Assembly: GCA_000531095.1 (NCBI GenBank)
Contig: HG799464.1
Location: forward strand, 1,086,632 to 1,150,631
Reading direction: 5' to 3'
DNA from: Gemmata massiliana
GTDB taxonomy: Bacteria; Planctomycetota; Planctomycetia; Gemmatales; Gemmataceae
DNA: 64,000 bases
In this document: positions 56,501 to 64,000 of the stretch, one piece after another
Numbering within the stretch: position 1 is the stretch's first letter
Layout of the letters: each line of letters opens with the position of its first letter
The notes under the pieces: model-generated
What the model saw: the letters and a program-made list of their open reading frames with translations, nothing else
Databases searched by the model: none
What the model was told of the DNA's origin: nothing
Made by a program: the position numbers and the translations under genes

Positions 56501-56777
56501 CCAGCGCCCACTCGCGACCGTAGTAATCGGTGGGGTCATCGGCGCGATGCTGATGTCACTACTCGTTCTGCGCGTGCTGTACCTGTTTTTTGATGCAATC
56601 GCCCACTCCCTCTTCTGGGTACTGACCCGGGTGCTCCGCGTGGGTGAGGAAACGGCTCGAGCCGCGCTCGGGCTCGATGTCGAACGGACCGACGAGGAGG
56701 CAGGCCGAGACGGGAACGAGCCGCGGAACGGTTCCGCGAACACGCCCGCTCCATTTTCTGAAAGTGTGAAGGAGTAG
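53502..56777 (+). CDS. czcA: CzcA-type heavy-metal RND efflux pump
   Basis: The 1091-residue HME-RND pump is close to the family's usual length. TM4 has SLGAIDFGMVVDSSVVMVEN; D405, D411 and E418 correspond to the essential D402, D408 and E415 of Cupriavidus CzcA, which marks the Zn/Co/Cd class rather than Cu/Ag. The GTG at 53502 follows AAGGAG. The C-terminal ~40 residues are a charged tail. It follows two adaptor genes and precedes two small metal-binding proteins. Divalent-cation export is inferred from the DFG-x-VD motif. Confidence 0.93.
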   Translation: MLNWVIEVALKHRLLVVLGAIAFAAAGAYALSSLDVDAFPDTTPVQVQINTTAAALGPEEVERQLTFPVEQALSGLPRVHSMRSVSKFGLSQVVVTFADGTDIYLARQLVTERLNAVELPTGVERPKLGPVATGLGEVLHYTVSVKNWDYVSAPEEQRHQKLTYVRTVQDWVIRPALRTVPGVAEVNSWGGYEKQYQVRIDPERVLKHGLTFAEVIDALEKNNQNVGGGGIRQNNQFVLVHGLGRTINEEQIRGVVVAAKDGVPVRVRDVAEVEIGNEIPRGAVTAQGQGEAVLGLCFMTMGENSKVVTAALKKKLEEVRPTLPADVEVTVVYDRTELVDVVIDTTRTNLFEGGLLVIAVLFGFLGNLRAAAIVALAIPLSMLFAFSGMWRFGIAASLLSLGAIDFGMVVDSSVVMVENCVRHIAHGDLRSRSKVEVVRDAAVEVRKPTLFGELIIMIVYLPILTLEGIEGKLFRPMALTVIFALLGSMVLSMTFMPVLASLVLPRRISEREPLPMRIALALYRPVLRFSMNYPLPIVAFAACALAVAFGLVAPYLGSEFVPKLSEGAVTVNVIRLAGTDLGESNAGNTALERMLLEKFPDEVKNVWSRVGTAEVATDPMGIELTDLFITLRPRERWSKARTQAELTLLIEHEMRKFPGQKLAFSQPIEMRVNEMVSGVRSDLAVKLYGDDFDVLVKEAARIETALKSIDGSADVTAEQVTGQPVLQVHIRQDEIARYGVAARTVLDLVRAIGTLGVGEVTEGQLRFPLVVRLPERWRTDPEAIGAIPVATPAGERVPLSRLADVRLAEGPSTITREWGQRRITVTCNIRGRDMGTFVGEAREKLRSIEAGLPKGRYRIEIGGQFENYERARRRLALVVPVAVVMIFVLLYFTYHNLVDALRVFTGVPFGWVGGILALWLRDMPLSISAIIGFIALSGVAVLDDMILVSYVRQLRQQGVPVRDAVRAASLTRLRPVLMTTLVASLGFLPMAFSTGQGAEVQRPLATVVIGGVIGAMLMSLLVLRVLYLFFDAIAHSLFWVLTRVLRVGEETARAALGLDVERTDEEAGRDGNEPRNGSANTPAPFSESVKE

Positions 56778-56780
56778 TTG

Positions 56781-57194
56781 ATGAAGAGATTCTTCGCGCG
56801 GGGCGGCCCCGCGCTCGCACTGTTCGCGGCGCTAGCGGTTCTCGCCGCCGGGTGCGGCAAGACGGAAACCGCGAGCAGCGAAACGAAGGTGGCGGCTAAG
56901 GACAAAGACAAACCGGCCGCGAAGGTCGACACCAAGCCCGATGAAAAAACGGATGACCACGGCGATTGGTGGTGTAACGAGCACGCCACGCCCGAAGACG
57001 TGTGTGACCTATGCAGCAAGAAGTACCGGGAAGCTGAGAAGGCCAAGGGCAACTGGTGCGAGCACAATCGAGTGAAGTCGAGTTGCTTTAAGTGTAATCC
57101 GGGTCTGAAGGAAAAGTTCGCGGCCGAGTACAAGGAAAAGTTCGGGAAGGAACCACCGCCTTCAAACGACGACAAGAAGAAAGACAAAAAGTAA
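56781..57194 (+). CDS. Lipoprotein with WC-x-EH/C-x2-C metal-binding motifs
   Basis: The 137-residue product has a lipoprotein signal (LAVLAAGC, Cys ~24) and a Lys/Asp-rich linker. Two motif copies follow: DWWCNEHATPEDVCDLCSKK and NWCEHNRVKSSCFKCNPG. The end is strongly Lys-rich. Each WC(x)EH...C-x2-C unit could bind one zinc-like ion. The motif recurs in the adaptor at 51761, and this gene starts three bases after the pump gene, so it probably passes metal to or from that system. The ATG at 56781 follows AAGGAG. Confidence 0.75.
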   Translation: MKRFFARGGPALALFAALAVLAAGCGKTETASSETKVAAKDKDKPAAKVDTKPDEKTDDHGDWWCNEHATPEDVCDLCSKKYREAEKAKGNWCEHNRVKSSCFKCNPGLKEKFAAEYKEKFGKEPPPSNDDKKKDKK

Positions 57195-57329
57195 GCGCCC
57201 ATACCCGAGGGCCGCTTGGAGACGTTGAGTGACCAGCGCCAAACTAACTGGAGTTTGGCGGCAACATGTTCATTGCCGCTCTACGGTGGAGCGGCGGAGT
57301 CGCCGTTTCTCGAAAAGGAAATCGAACTG

Positions 57330-57665
57330 ATGACGACGATAACCCGTTCGCTCGTGGCCGCAGCTGCGGCCGCCCTGTTCATGCTCGCGCCCCAGGCCCG
57401 CGCCGCTGCCCCGGCCCCGACTACCATCACCGTTCCAGATCTGGACTGTGCGAGTTGCGCAAAAAAGATTGGAAGTAAGGTAGCAGAGGTGACCGGTGTA
57501 GCCAAAGTCGAGTACAGCGTTGAAGCTAAGACGATCAAGGTCACCCCGAAGTCGGGGGTGACAGTTTCTCCAAAGGCCCTTTGGGAAGCCGTTGAGAAGG
57601 GGGGCAAGGATCCTAGTAAGCTTGAAGGACCGAGCGGTAACTACGCCCAAAAGCCGAAAAGTTGA
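57330..57665 (+). CDS. Secreted heavy-metal-associated (HMA) domain protein
   Basis: The 111-residue product has a signal peptide (~1-25, AAAAAALFMLAPQARA) and one HMA domain with ITVPDLDCASCAKKI, the C-x2-C metal site of MerP/CopZ-like domains, followed by the usual beta-alpha-beta core. A periplasmic MerP-like metal carrier is the likely role. The ATG at 57330 follows AAAAGGAAATCGAAC. It is the last gene of the second efflux operon. Confidence 0.85.
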   Translation: MTTITRSLVAAAAAALFMLAPQARAAAPAPTTITVPDLDCASCAKKIGSKVAEVTGVAKVEYSVEAKTIKVTPKSGVTVSPKALWEAVEKGGKDPSKLEGPSGNYAQKPKS

Positions 57666-57760
57666 CCCCTACCCCGCCGCCGCATGAGAAATGCGCCCGG
57701 ACAGCGCGGCGACGAGTTTAGAACCGAGCTGTACTGGGGTAAGTTCAAGAAAGTGATAAA

Positions 57761-57799
57761 CGCCCTTGCGCCCCCGGTGTATCCGGCGACGCAAGGGCG
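57761..57799 (-). terminator. Hairpin terminator after the His-rich protein gene
   Basis: A perfect 10-bp stem, CGCCCTTGCG (57761-57770 with 57790-57799), is followed on the minus strand by TTTAT, 37 bp beyond the stop of the His-rich gene. It may also act as a barrier between the two convergent transcripts. Confidence 0.65.
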
Positions 57800-57835
57800 G
57801 TGATATTTTGCAATCGCGCCAAGAGCGTTGCCCGA

Positions 57836-58150
57836 TTAGCGGTGGTGGTGCCCGTGATTGTGGTGGTGCCAACCATAACCTCCGTAGCCGGGGAACGGAG
57901 TGTAGAAGCCGGGGTTGGAGGAGTAGAAGCCACCCACACCCAAGCCGGGCGACGAGTAAAACCCACCGAATGTTACGCCGGGTGAGTAAACGGGATACGC
58001 GTACCCACGGACCACCGGCGGAGGAACATACGTGGGCACGACGTGGTAGTGCCCGTGATGAGGAACGACAGCCGGGTACTGAGCGGATGCCGAACCAGAA
58101 GCAAGGCCAAGTGCGACGACTGTGGCCGTGGCGGTAAGAGCGAGTTTCAT
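57836..58150 (-). CDS. Secreted His/Gly/Tyr-rich protein
   Basis: The 104-residue product has a signal peptide (~1-23, ending SASAQ). The mature chain is low-complexity, with repeated GGFYSS and PG segments and a His-rich end HHHNHGHHHR, plus HHGHYH near the start. Such tails bind nickel, zinc or copper, so a periplasmic metal buffer is plausible. Its convergent position between two metal-efflux operons supports this. The ATG at 58150 was chosen for the signal peptide. Confidence 0.75.
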   Translation of the reverse strand: MKLALTATATVVALGLASGSASAQYPAVVPHHGHYHVVPTYVPPPVVRGYAYPVYSPGVTFGGFYSSPGLGVGGFYSSNPGFYTPFPGYGGYGWHHHNHGHHHR

Positions 58151-58777
58151 GGTGATACTCCTGGTGAGTGCGGGGCCGAGCGTGACGGCATTAGGTCCGG
58201 ACCCCACAAGCAAATAACGATGCACCTGATCGAGCTTGCGCGCAGCATCTAAAGACAGCAACTTACGGCCGAAAGAGAGAAGCAGTCACGAGCGGATTGG
58301 CCCGGCGTCTGAGGCTGGTCGAGGTGAAAGAACTGCACCGGGTGAACACAGGAGGCGTTCTTGTTCGCTCCGATACTCACATCAATTCAGGCTCGTTCGT
58401 TTGTGAGTACCTCTTCGCCTGACAGGTGACGATCACGGCACTGACGTGAGGCCCTCCGCGGCGGCAGAGCCTGAAGAAAAGATCTCACTTGCAGAAGTGA
58501 TTCGGCTCGTTCCGAAGGGCAACGGCCCCTTTCGCCATCTCCGAAGGACGTTCTAAGCCGGTACGCAGTGAAGCTGATTGAGGTGTCACGCCTGATCAAG
58601 GAGAGCAACTACGCTATCGTTTTCTGCCCAATGCGAGACGCGCGGGCAGTGGGGCGGATGTAGCGAAATTAAGGCCTTTGCGGACTAATCCAACTTTGCT
58701 GAATTTTTGGACGAACGCTTGCCGATGAAAGTTGACACGAGCTGTTGCTGACCGGGCGATTTTTGGGAGTTGAGGGT
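58151..58777. other. Intergenic region without a supported gene
   Basis: Several short frames look like eroded coding sequence but match no family. The region should hold the promoters of the His-rich gene (minus) and the third efflux operon (plus). Confidence 0.4.
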
Positions 58778-59233
58778 ATGCGGCGCGCCGTGCTGATCAT
58801 CGCCGCGCTGCTATCCGCCTTGCCGGGGGGGCCCAGCCGTTGCGCGTGCCGATTCTTTATTCTGCTTCCAACTCCACAGGTTACTAACTCTCCCGCGGAC
58901 CGGTCGGCTGAAGGCAACACGAAGCGGGCTTGCAAGCATTCGGTCTGTTCGTGCACACACGGCGAGCAAACCGCGACCTCGGAAGTGACACCGATTAAAG
59001 GTCGCCCCGTGCACGGTACACCGTGCGAGCATTGCCCGTTCTTGGATGTCGCCCCCCAGATCGGGGATCGAAGCGCAAGTTTGATCGATGTAGACGACGT
59101 TCAAGATCGGTTCTGCTATTTGGCACTCCCGCCCTTTGAACCTGAGTCGCGTTCACTCGCTCTGGATGAAAGGTGGGGCCGCGCTACGTTTCAAAACGAG
59201 CGGCTCAAGTTCTGTTACGCATTTCGTTGTTAG
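58778..59233 (+). CDS. Secreted Cys/His-rich leader protein before the TolC gene
   Basis: The 151-residue product has a signal peptide (RRAVLIIAALLSALPGG) followed by C-x-C. A Cys/His segment (HSVCSCTHGEQ, then GTPCEHCPFLD) and a C-terminus ending FCYAFRC follow. The same order is seen at 744, 49695 and 60838. The ATG at 58778 follows GGGAGTTGAGGGT. It directly precedes the TolC-family gene, which makes it the first gene of the third efflux operon. Function unknown; metal binding inferred. Confidence 0.6.
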   Translation: MRRAVLIIAALLSALPGGPSRCACRFFILLPTPQVTNSPADRSAEGNTKRACKHSVCSCTHGEQTATSEVTPIKGRPVHGTPCEHCPFLDVAPQIGDRSASLIDVDDVQDRFCYLALPPFEPESRSLALDERWGRATFQNERLKFCYAFRC

Positions 59234-59322
59234 TGTCGGTCCTTCGCAATTGGTGTTCACAACCCAATCGGCTCTTTACATGCGCCCCGATTCCGCAACG
59301 GTTCGGGCGAAGGAGGACCTCG

Positions 59323-60765
59323 ATGCAGAGCTCATTCTCGGTGAGGGGAAGCCACCTGAAACGGCTTGCAGGAAGTTTGCTGACGGCCTCCGTGATCGGT
59401 TGCGCAACTCCGCAGCCGCGTTTCAACGTACCGCCGCTTCCGGGAGAGCGTGACAATCGCTCCATTGACGCGCCGATCACCCGGGTGTCTCACACGGAAC
59501 CGGCCGACAAAGTGACAAAGATCGAACCCGCCGCCACTCAAGTGGACGAGTGGGCTCAACTCGCACTCAGCAAGAACCCGAGGCTCGGTAAAGCGACGTT
59601 TGCCATCGACGCGGCCCAGGGTCGGTACGTCCAGGCCGGCTTGTACCCGAACCCGAACCTAGCCGCTAACTGGGACGAGATCGGTGACCGTACCGGACCT
59701 GGGGGTATCCTTAACGTTCCCAGGTTCACACAAGAAATTGTAACCGCGAAAAAGCTGTCGTTGTCCCAGGCAGTGGCGGCCACCGAGGTTGACCAGGCGG
59801 CACTCGCCCTTATGCGTGAACGTTACGCGGTACTTGGTGCGGTTCGGGAAGCGTTCTACGATCTCTACGCGCTCGAGCGGCGCATTGCCGTCCTCGACGA
59901 GTTGGTGAACCTCGCAAACGAGGCAACCAAGACAAGTAAAATCTTGCTTGAGAACAAACAAATCGCCCGACTCGATCAGGTGCAACTCGAAGTAGAGCTC
60001 TCTCGATTCCGATCCCAGGCTGAGGCCGCCCGCCGCGAACTGCCCGGGGCGCGACGGCGCCTGGCGGCCGTGGTCGGCGACCCGCGCCTCACGGTCGGCA
60101 CCGCGGCCGGTCCGTATGAGGAGGTTCCTGTATACGATCAGGACCGCACGCTCGATTTGGTCCTCGCGACGCACCCCGACGTGCGCACGGCCAAGGTCGG
60201 TGTCGACCGCGCGCAGGCCGCGATCCGACGCGCCGAGGTGGAGCCGATCCCCAACGTGACGTTTACGACGGGTTACATCCGCCAGTTTGAAAACCGCTCG
60301 CACGACTTCGCGCTCGGGCTCTCGGCCCCCGTTCCCGTGTGGAACCGAAACCAGGGCAACATCCGGGCCGCAAAGGCCGAACTTGGTATGGCGCTCCAGG
60401 AGGTCGGGCGCACCGAGAACGAGCTCAGCGAGCGGGTGGCGATTGCCTCGCGAGCGTATGCGGCGGCGCTCAAACTTGCGGCACAATATCGCGACGACAT
60501 TTTGCCCAAAGCCGAGGAAACCTACAAACTCTCACTCGAGGCTTTCAAGGGCGGACAGTTCGAGTACCTGCGCGTCATCCAGGCCCAGCGCGCCGTTGCC
60601 GAGGCACGGCTTGAGTACAACCGCGCGCTCGGCGACGCCTGGAAGTCGGCGGCGGAACTGTCGGCCCTGCTACTCGAAGAGTGGTGGCCGGGCCCGGCAC
60701 CGAAACGACCGGGACCCGGCGCCGGACCGGTGGTGGTTCCCGCGCCAAAACCTGCCCCAAAGTAA
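59323..60765 (+). CDS. TolC-family outer-membrane efflux lipoprotein
   Basis: The 480-residue product has a lipoprotein signal (LLTASVIGC, Cys ~27). Two outer-membrane-efflux-protein repeats follow, with NPRLGKATFAIDAA, GLYPNPNL, FYDLYALERRI and FEYLRVIQAQRAV, typical of CusC/CzcC-type channels. A Pro-rich tail ends the protein. The ATG at 59323 follows AGGAGG. It is followed by a leader protein, an adaptor and an RND gene, so the operon encodes a whole tripartite pump; it may also serve the CzcA pump upstream, which has no channel gene of its own. Confidence 0.9.
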   Translation: MQSSFSVRGSHLKRLAGSLLTASVIGCATPQPRFNVPPLPGERDNRSIDAPITRVSHTEPADKVTKIEPAATQVDEWAQLALSKNPRLGKATFAIDAAQGRYVQAGLYPNPNLAANWDEIGDRTGPGGILNVPRFTQEIVTAKKLSLSQAVAATEVDQAALALMRERYAVLGAVREAFYDLYALERRIAVLDELVNLANEATKTSKILLENKQIARLDQVQLEVELSRFRSQAEAARRELPGARRRLAAVVGDPRLTVGTAAGPYEEVPVYDQDRTLDLVLATHPDVRTAKVGVDRAQAAIRRAEVEPIPNVTFTTGYIRQFENRSHDFALGLSAPVPVWNRNQGNIRAAKAELGMALQEVGRTENELSERVAIASRAYAAALKLAAQYRDDILPKAEETYKLSLEAFKGGQFEYLRVIQAQRAVAEARLEYNRALGDAWKSAAELSALLLEEWWPGPAPKRPGPGAGPVVVPAPKPAPK

Positions 60766-60837
60766 AAGATGTGAGCTACGTTAGTATTGACCTGGGATCG
60801 ATTCGGTGGATAATTCCCATGCCCAAGGGGAGTTTCG

Positions 60838-61302
60838 ATGCTGGTTCGGTTGCTGCTCGTGGTGCTGATGTTGGTGGGATCTGTTCCCACCCGCGAGTGC
60901 ACCTGCGCGGCGACTGTTCCCGACTCGGTCGAACGAAATGCTCCTCGGACGGCTCCCGTTGTCGGAACGAAGTCCTGTGGCTGTATTCACCGAGCCGCTC
61001 GGGGCAACGGTGAGCAGGTATCGACCGACCACCGAACACACACGTGTGGCGTGCCGCACGAGCCGACCGATCGGTCCACGCCCGTCAAGCACGATCATGA
61101 ATGCCCGGTCGTTCAACCCCGGGCCGTGATCGCAGATGCGGTGGTTACTTCCGGGCCGGACCTCTCGCTCGATGTCGATTTCAGTCCGATCGTCGCACTC
61201 GAAGTGCTCGTTTCTGTTGAACCCGATCTCTTCACCGCCAAAATCAAAGTTTCTGCCCCCTCGGTTCCCCTCTTCATCGCGCTCCTGAATCTCCGTAACT
61301 AG
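60838..61302 (+). CDS. Secreted Cys/His-rich leader protein before the third adaptor
   Basis: The 154-residue product has a signal peptide (LLLVVLMLVGSVPT) followed by CTC. The clusters KSCGCIHRA, HTCGVPHEP and HDHECPVV come next, then a hydrophobic C-terminal half with SVPLFIALLNL. It is the clearest member of the leader-protein set because CxCxH, HxxxCP and the hydrophobic end are all present. The ATG at 60838 follows AAGGGGAG. The adaptor gene starts 137 bp after its stop. Role inferred as periplasmic metal binding. Confidence 0.62.
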   Translation: MLVRLLLVVLMLVGSVPTRECTCAATVPDSVERNAPRTAPVVGTKSCGCIHRAARGNGEQVSTDHRTHTCGVPHEPTDRSTPVKHDHECPVVQPRAVIADAVVTSGPDLSLDVDFSPIVALEVLVSVEPDLFTAKIKVSAPSVPLFIALLNLRN

Positions 61303-61438
61303 CAGTTCGCAACCATTCCTTTTCGACCCGCGGAGTCGCTCCGCGTTGGTTTCGCATCGCCTGTTCCAAATCACCACCTATTCGAACGCGCCCGCGCGTT
61401 CGAGCCGCGGCCGCGCGTCCCCGTACCTAGAGGGCAGT

Positions 61439-62893
61439 ATGAGCCTCCGTCGTTTCGTTCCTCCACTCGTCACCGTCGCCGTACTCGGCGCCGCTGTATT
61501 CGGCGCCTACCGCACGCAGGAGCAGTGGATGCCGTTCCTCTTTCCCGCAAAGGGGGCCAAGTCGAACGAGGGGGGGCACGGGCACGACGAAAAGGCGGCT
61601 GGGCACGAGGACCACGGGGCCCGCGGCGACCGTGTCAAGCTCTCTGCGCAGGCCCAGAAGAACTTGAACCTCGATGTCGACGCCCCGACCCCGCAAGAGT
61701 ACTGGAAAACGCTTCTGATTCCGGGCGTTGTCGTGGATCGTCCCGGGGAGAGCGACCGGGGCGTCACATCAAAGGTAGCGGGCGTGGTGACCGGCATCAA
61801 AGCCCGCCCCGGGGATACGGTGAAGGCTGGCGAGCCGCTGTTCACGATTCAACTCGCCAGCGAGTTCCTTCAGAGCGCGCAGACCGACTTGGTGAAAACC
61901 ATTAAGGATCTTGAGTTCGCAGTTCTTGAGCGGGACCGGATATCAGAGCTCGTGCAAAAAGGCACGACGGCCGGGGCTGAGCTCCTCAAGCAGAAGAGCG
62001 CTGTGGATCGTCTGACCGCGCAACTCAACGGATTTCGGCGCCAACTTCAAGTGTTCGGACTCACCCCCGAACAGGTCAACAAGATCGAAAAGGGCGAGCT
62101 CATCACCGAAGTGGTAATTGTGGCCCCGGGTACAGCGCCCGTGCCCGGGGGCGCGTCACCACCAAACGCGGTGGTGACGAACGTTGCAAAACAAAGCCCT
62201 CCACCGTCGCCTCTCCTCTTCGAAGTCCAGGAGCTGAAAGTCACGCTCGGTGAGCAAGTCCAAGCCGGTCAGAGTCTGTGTTTACTTGCCAATCACCAGC
62301 GACTGTTCATTGAAGGACGCGCGTTTAAGTCGGAGTCCGACGCACTGGCTGATGCCGTCGAGAAAAAGGTGCCCGTCCGTCCCGAGTTCCCGGACGAAAC
62401 ACCCGGAGCGTGGAAGCCGCAGGAGCCGCTCATTATTCACCACCTGTCGAACCAGGTGGATAATTCGACGCGCACATTCGGTTTCTATCTCCCTCTCGAA
62501 AATCAGCCCCGAACCTTCGAGCGCGACGGGCAAACGCACTTCGTTTGGCGCTACCGACCGGGACAGCGGGTGCGCCTTCGCGTTCCGATCGAAAAGCTGG
62601 TGACCTACGGTCCCGACGGCAAGACCGAAGTCCTGCCGTTCGTGCTCCCGGCCGGCGCGGTGGTGCGTGAGGGACCCGAGGCGTTCGTATTCGTGCAGTC
62701 CGGGGACATGTTCATCAGAAAGCCGGTACGGGTACTCTTTGCCGATCGCACCGAAGTCGTGATCGCTAACGACGGGACCGTCACCGAGGCGGAGTTCGTG
62801 GTCCGCAATCAGGCATCGGCCATCAACCGGGCACTTAAGGCGCAGGCGGCTGGGGGCGGAGGTGACCCGCACGCCGGGCACTCCCACGACTAA
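61439..62893 (+). CDS. RND efflux periplasmic adaptor with His-rich ends
   Basis: The 484-residue adaptor has an N-terminal anchor (VPPLVTVAVLGAAVFGAY). A His-rich linker (GGHGHDEKAAGHEDHG, ~45-60) and a His-rich C-terminus (DPHAGHSHD) would bind divalent metals. The barrel-sandwich, helical hairpin and beta-barrel domains are intact (KVAGVVTGIKARPGD, VTLGEQVQAGQSL). The ATG at 61439 follows GAGGGCAGT. It is followed 57 bp later by the RND pump gene. His-rich adaptors usually accompany Zn/Co/Ni/Cd exporters, but the metal is not fixed by sequence. Confidence 0.87.
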   Translation: MSLRRFVPPLVTVAVLGAAVFGAYRTQEQWMPFLFPAKGAKSNEGGHGHDEKAAGHEDHGARGDRVKLSAQAQKNLNLDVDAPTPQEYWKTLLIPGVVVDRPGESDRGVTSKVAGVVTGIKARPGDTVKAGEPLFTIQLASEFLQSAQTDLVKTIKDLEFAVLERDRISELVQKGTTAGAELLKQKSAVDRLTAQLNGFRRQLQVFGLTPEQVNKIEKGELITEVVIVAPGTAPVPGGASPPNAVVTNVAKQSPPPSPLLFEVQELKVTLGEQVQAGQSLCLLANHQRLFIEGRAFKSESDALADAVEKKVPVRPEFPDETPGAWKPQEPLIIHHLSNQVDNSTRTFGFYLPLENQPRTFERDGQTHFVWRYRPGQRVRLRVPIEKLVTYGPDGKTEVLPFVLPAGAVVREGPEAFVFVQSGDMFIRKPVRVLFADRTEVVIANDGTVTEAEFVVRNQASAINRALKAQAAGGGGDPHAGHSHD

Positions 62894-62949
62894 AGGGCGG
62901 TGCCTCGGCGTCGTGTACCCGATCAATCTCACCCGCAAAGGTAGCCCCC

Positions 62950-64000
62950 GTGCTCAACGCGATCATCAAGTTCTCCCTCCGGCACCGCCCGCTCGTTGTG
63001 GTTCTGTGCCTCGCAGCGCTCTGCTACGGAGGGTTCCAAGCGACCCAGATGCCGATCGACGTGTTCCCGGACCTGGACCGGCCGCGGGTGGTGGTCATGA
63101 CCGAGTGCCCTGGCCTGGCGCCCGAGGAGGTCGAGACGCTCGTCAGCTACCCGCTCGAGTCCTCGCTCCTCGGGGCGACCGGCGTACAGGACGTGCGCAG
63201 CCAGTCCGGCTTCGGCCTCTCGGTCATCTACGTCGAGTTCGGATGGAATGTGGACATCCGGACCGCGCGCCAAACCGTCCAGGAGCGACTCACGACGGTA
63301 GCCGGGGATCTACCCGATGGCGTGCGCCCGCAGATGGCCCCGATCAGCTCCATTATGGGGCAGATCATGATTGCCGGGATGCGGCGCCAGCCCGGACCCA
63401 AGGGCGGCGAGCTCGCACCTGTGACAGGAACGCTCTTTTACGTGGAGCGAGTGAATGCCAAGGACACAAACGCACCCCCGGAGCTCTTCGCGTGGCGCCC
63501 AACCGAGCGGAGAAACCCGTCGGCTTGGGAGCCCGTTCCCGTCACCACTCCGAGGTGGGCACCGGTTGAATCGGACGGGTCACAAAAGGTACGCACCTCG
63601 ATCGCGGGCGTGTCGCAGGAGGTGACCTTCCCTTCGGAGGCTCAGCGCCAGCTCTCGCTGCGCACGCTGGCGGATTGGGTCGTGCGGCCGCGGCTCTTGA
63701 AGACGACCGGGATCGCCCAAGTCATCACGATGGGCGGCGGCCGCAAACAGTACCAGGTGCTCGTCGATCCCCTGAAGATGCAGGAGAACGGGGTCACCTT
63801 GCAGGACGTTGAGACCGCGCTGCGTGCGAACAACGTGAACCACACCGGCGGGTACTCGGTCGAGGGCGGTACTGAAACCCCGATCCGCGTGATTGGGCGG
63901 CTCGGACCCGCGCCCGAACAGGTCGTTTCGGACCTGCGCCTAATCACTGTAAAGCCCCCGGAGAAATACGAAGCCGGTAAGCCCGTGGGCCGCTCCGTGC
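62950..64000 (+). CDS. Heavy-metal RND efflux pump, N-terminal part (runs off the window)
   Basis: About 350 residues are present. The N-terminus (FSLRHRPLVVVLCLAALC, MPIDVFPDLDRP) and the porter segments (APEEVETLVSYPLESSL, LADWVVRPRLLKTTGIAQV, GGGRKQYQVLVDP) identify an HME-RND pump. Between ~145 and ~237, where relatives have only ~15-20 residues, it has a Pro/Thr-rich insertion. The GTG at 62950 follows AAAGGTAG. The TM4 motif that would show the metal class lies beyond the window. Confidence 0.9.
   Translation, partial: MLNAIIKFSLRHRPLVVVLCLAALCYGGFQATQMPIDVFPDLDRPRVVVMTECPGLAPEEVETLVSYPLESSLLGATGVQDVRSQSGFGLSVIYVEFGWNVDIRTARQTVQERLTTVAGDLPDGVRPQMAPISSIMGQIMIAGMRRQPGPKGGELAPVTGTLFYVERVNAKDTNAPPELFAWRPTERRNPSAWEPVPVTTPRWAPVESDGSQKVRTSIAGVSQEVTFPSEAQRQLSLRTLADWVVRPRLLKTTGIAQVITMGGGRKQYQVLVDPLKMQENGVTLQDVETALRANNVNHTGGYSVEGGTETPIRVIGRLGPAPEQVVSDLRLITVKPPEKYEAGKPVGRSV

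Overview
The window reads as chromosome of a high-GC planctomycete, most likely a Gemmataceae (Gemmata-type) bacterium. The pointers are the base composition, the LE-x-R-x-x-PA signature after the leader of the secreted protein at 10.8-11.6 kb, many small secreted Cys/His-rich proteins, and an abundance of transposase and toxin-antitoxin remnants. This is inferred from content; no rRNA, tRNA or CRISPR array was seen.

Layout. (1) 1-344: end of an IS701-family element. (2) 0.7-10.1 kb: a copper/silver efflux locus: Cys-rich leader protein, CusB-like adaptor, CusF-like lipoprotein, CusA-type RND pump with a ~280-residue insertion, small secreted protein, and a convergent TolC-like lipoprotein. 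(3) 10.8-18.1 kb: secreted planctomycete protein, an unrecognised two-gene unit, a truncated HNH endonuclease, two toxin-antitoxin pairs, IS66 remnant. (4) 18.3-25.7 kb: a 5'-truncated Rhs gene with a nucleotidyltransferase-like toxin tip and a probable immunity gene; a complete IS630-family element with 24-bp perfect ends; then a 5'-truncated LodA/GoxA-like gene, a radical SAM/SPASM maturase and a flavoprotein, translationally coupled. (5) 25.7-28.6 kb: gene remnants, a 38-bp perfect palindrome, an XRE regulator and an S24-like protein. (6) 28.7-31 kb: a complete IS701-family element with 4-bp target duplications that carries a cupredoxin gene. (7) 31-34 kb: secreted proteins and a sulfite-oxidase-family molybdoenzyme. 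(8) 34.2-40.6 kb: divergent large genes for a membrane KAP-type P-loop NTPase and a DEAH helicase with a C-terminal nuclease-like domain, a plausible defence island. (9) 40.7-43.1 kb: small secreted proteins and remnants. (10) 43.2-48 kb: a manganese/zinc-type ABC importer operon whose binding-protein gene is frameshifted, whose two permeases both carry C-terminal DtxR-like domains, and which ends in a free DtxR-like regulator. (11) 48-64 kb: outer-membrane protein, then two more RND metal-efflux operons. One has a leader, two adaptors, a CzcA-type pump and two small metal-binding proteins. The other has a leader, TolC, a second leader, an adaptor and an RND pump that runs off the window.

The dominant theme is metal handling: three HME-RND efflux systems and one importer, with secreted Cys/His-rich proteins, a CusF-like protein, a heavy-metal-associated domain protein, a His-rich protein and a cupredoxin around them. 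Between them lies accessory DNA with several broken genes. Several single-base frameshifts (IS701 transposase, binding protein, membrane protein) could be real decay or assembly errors; raw reads would decide.
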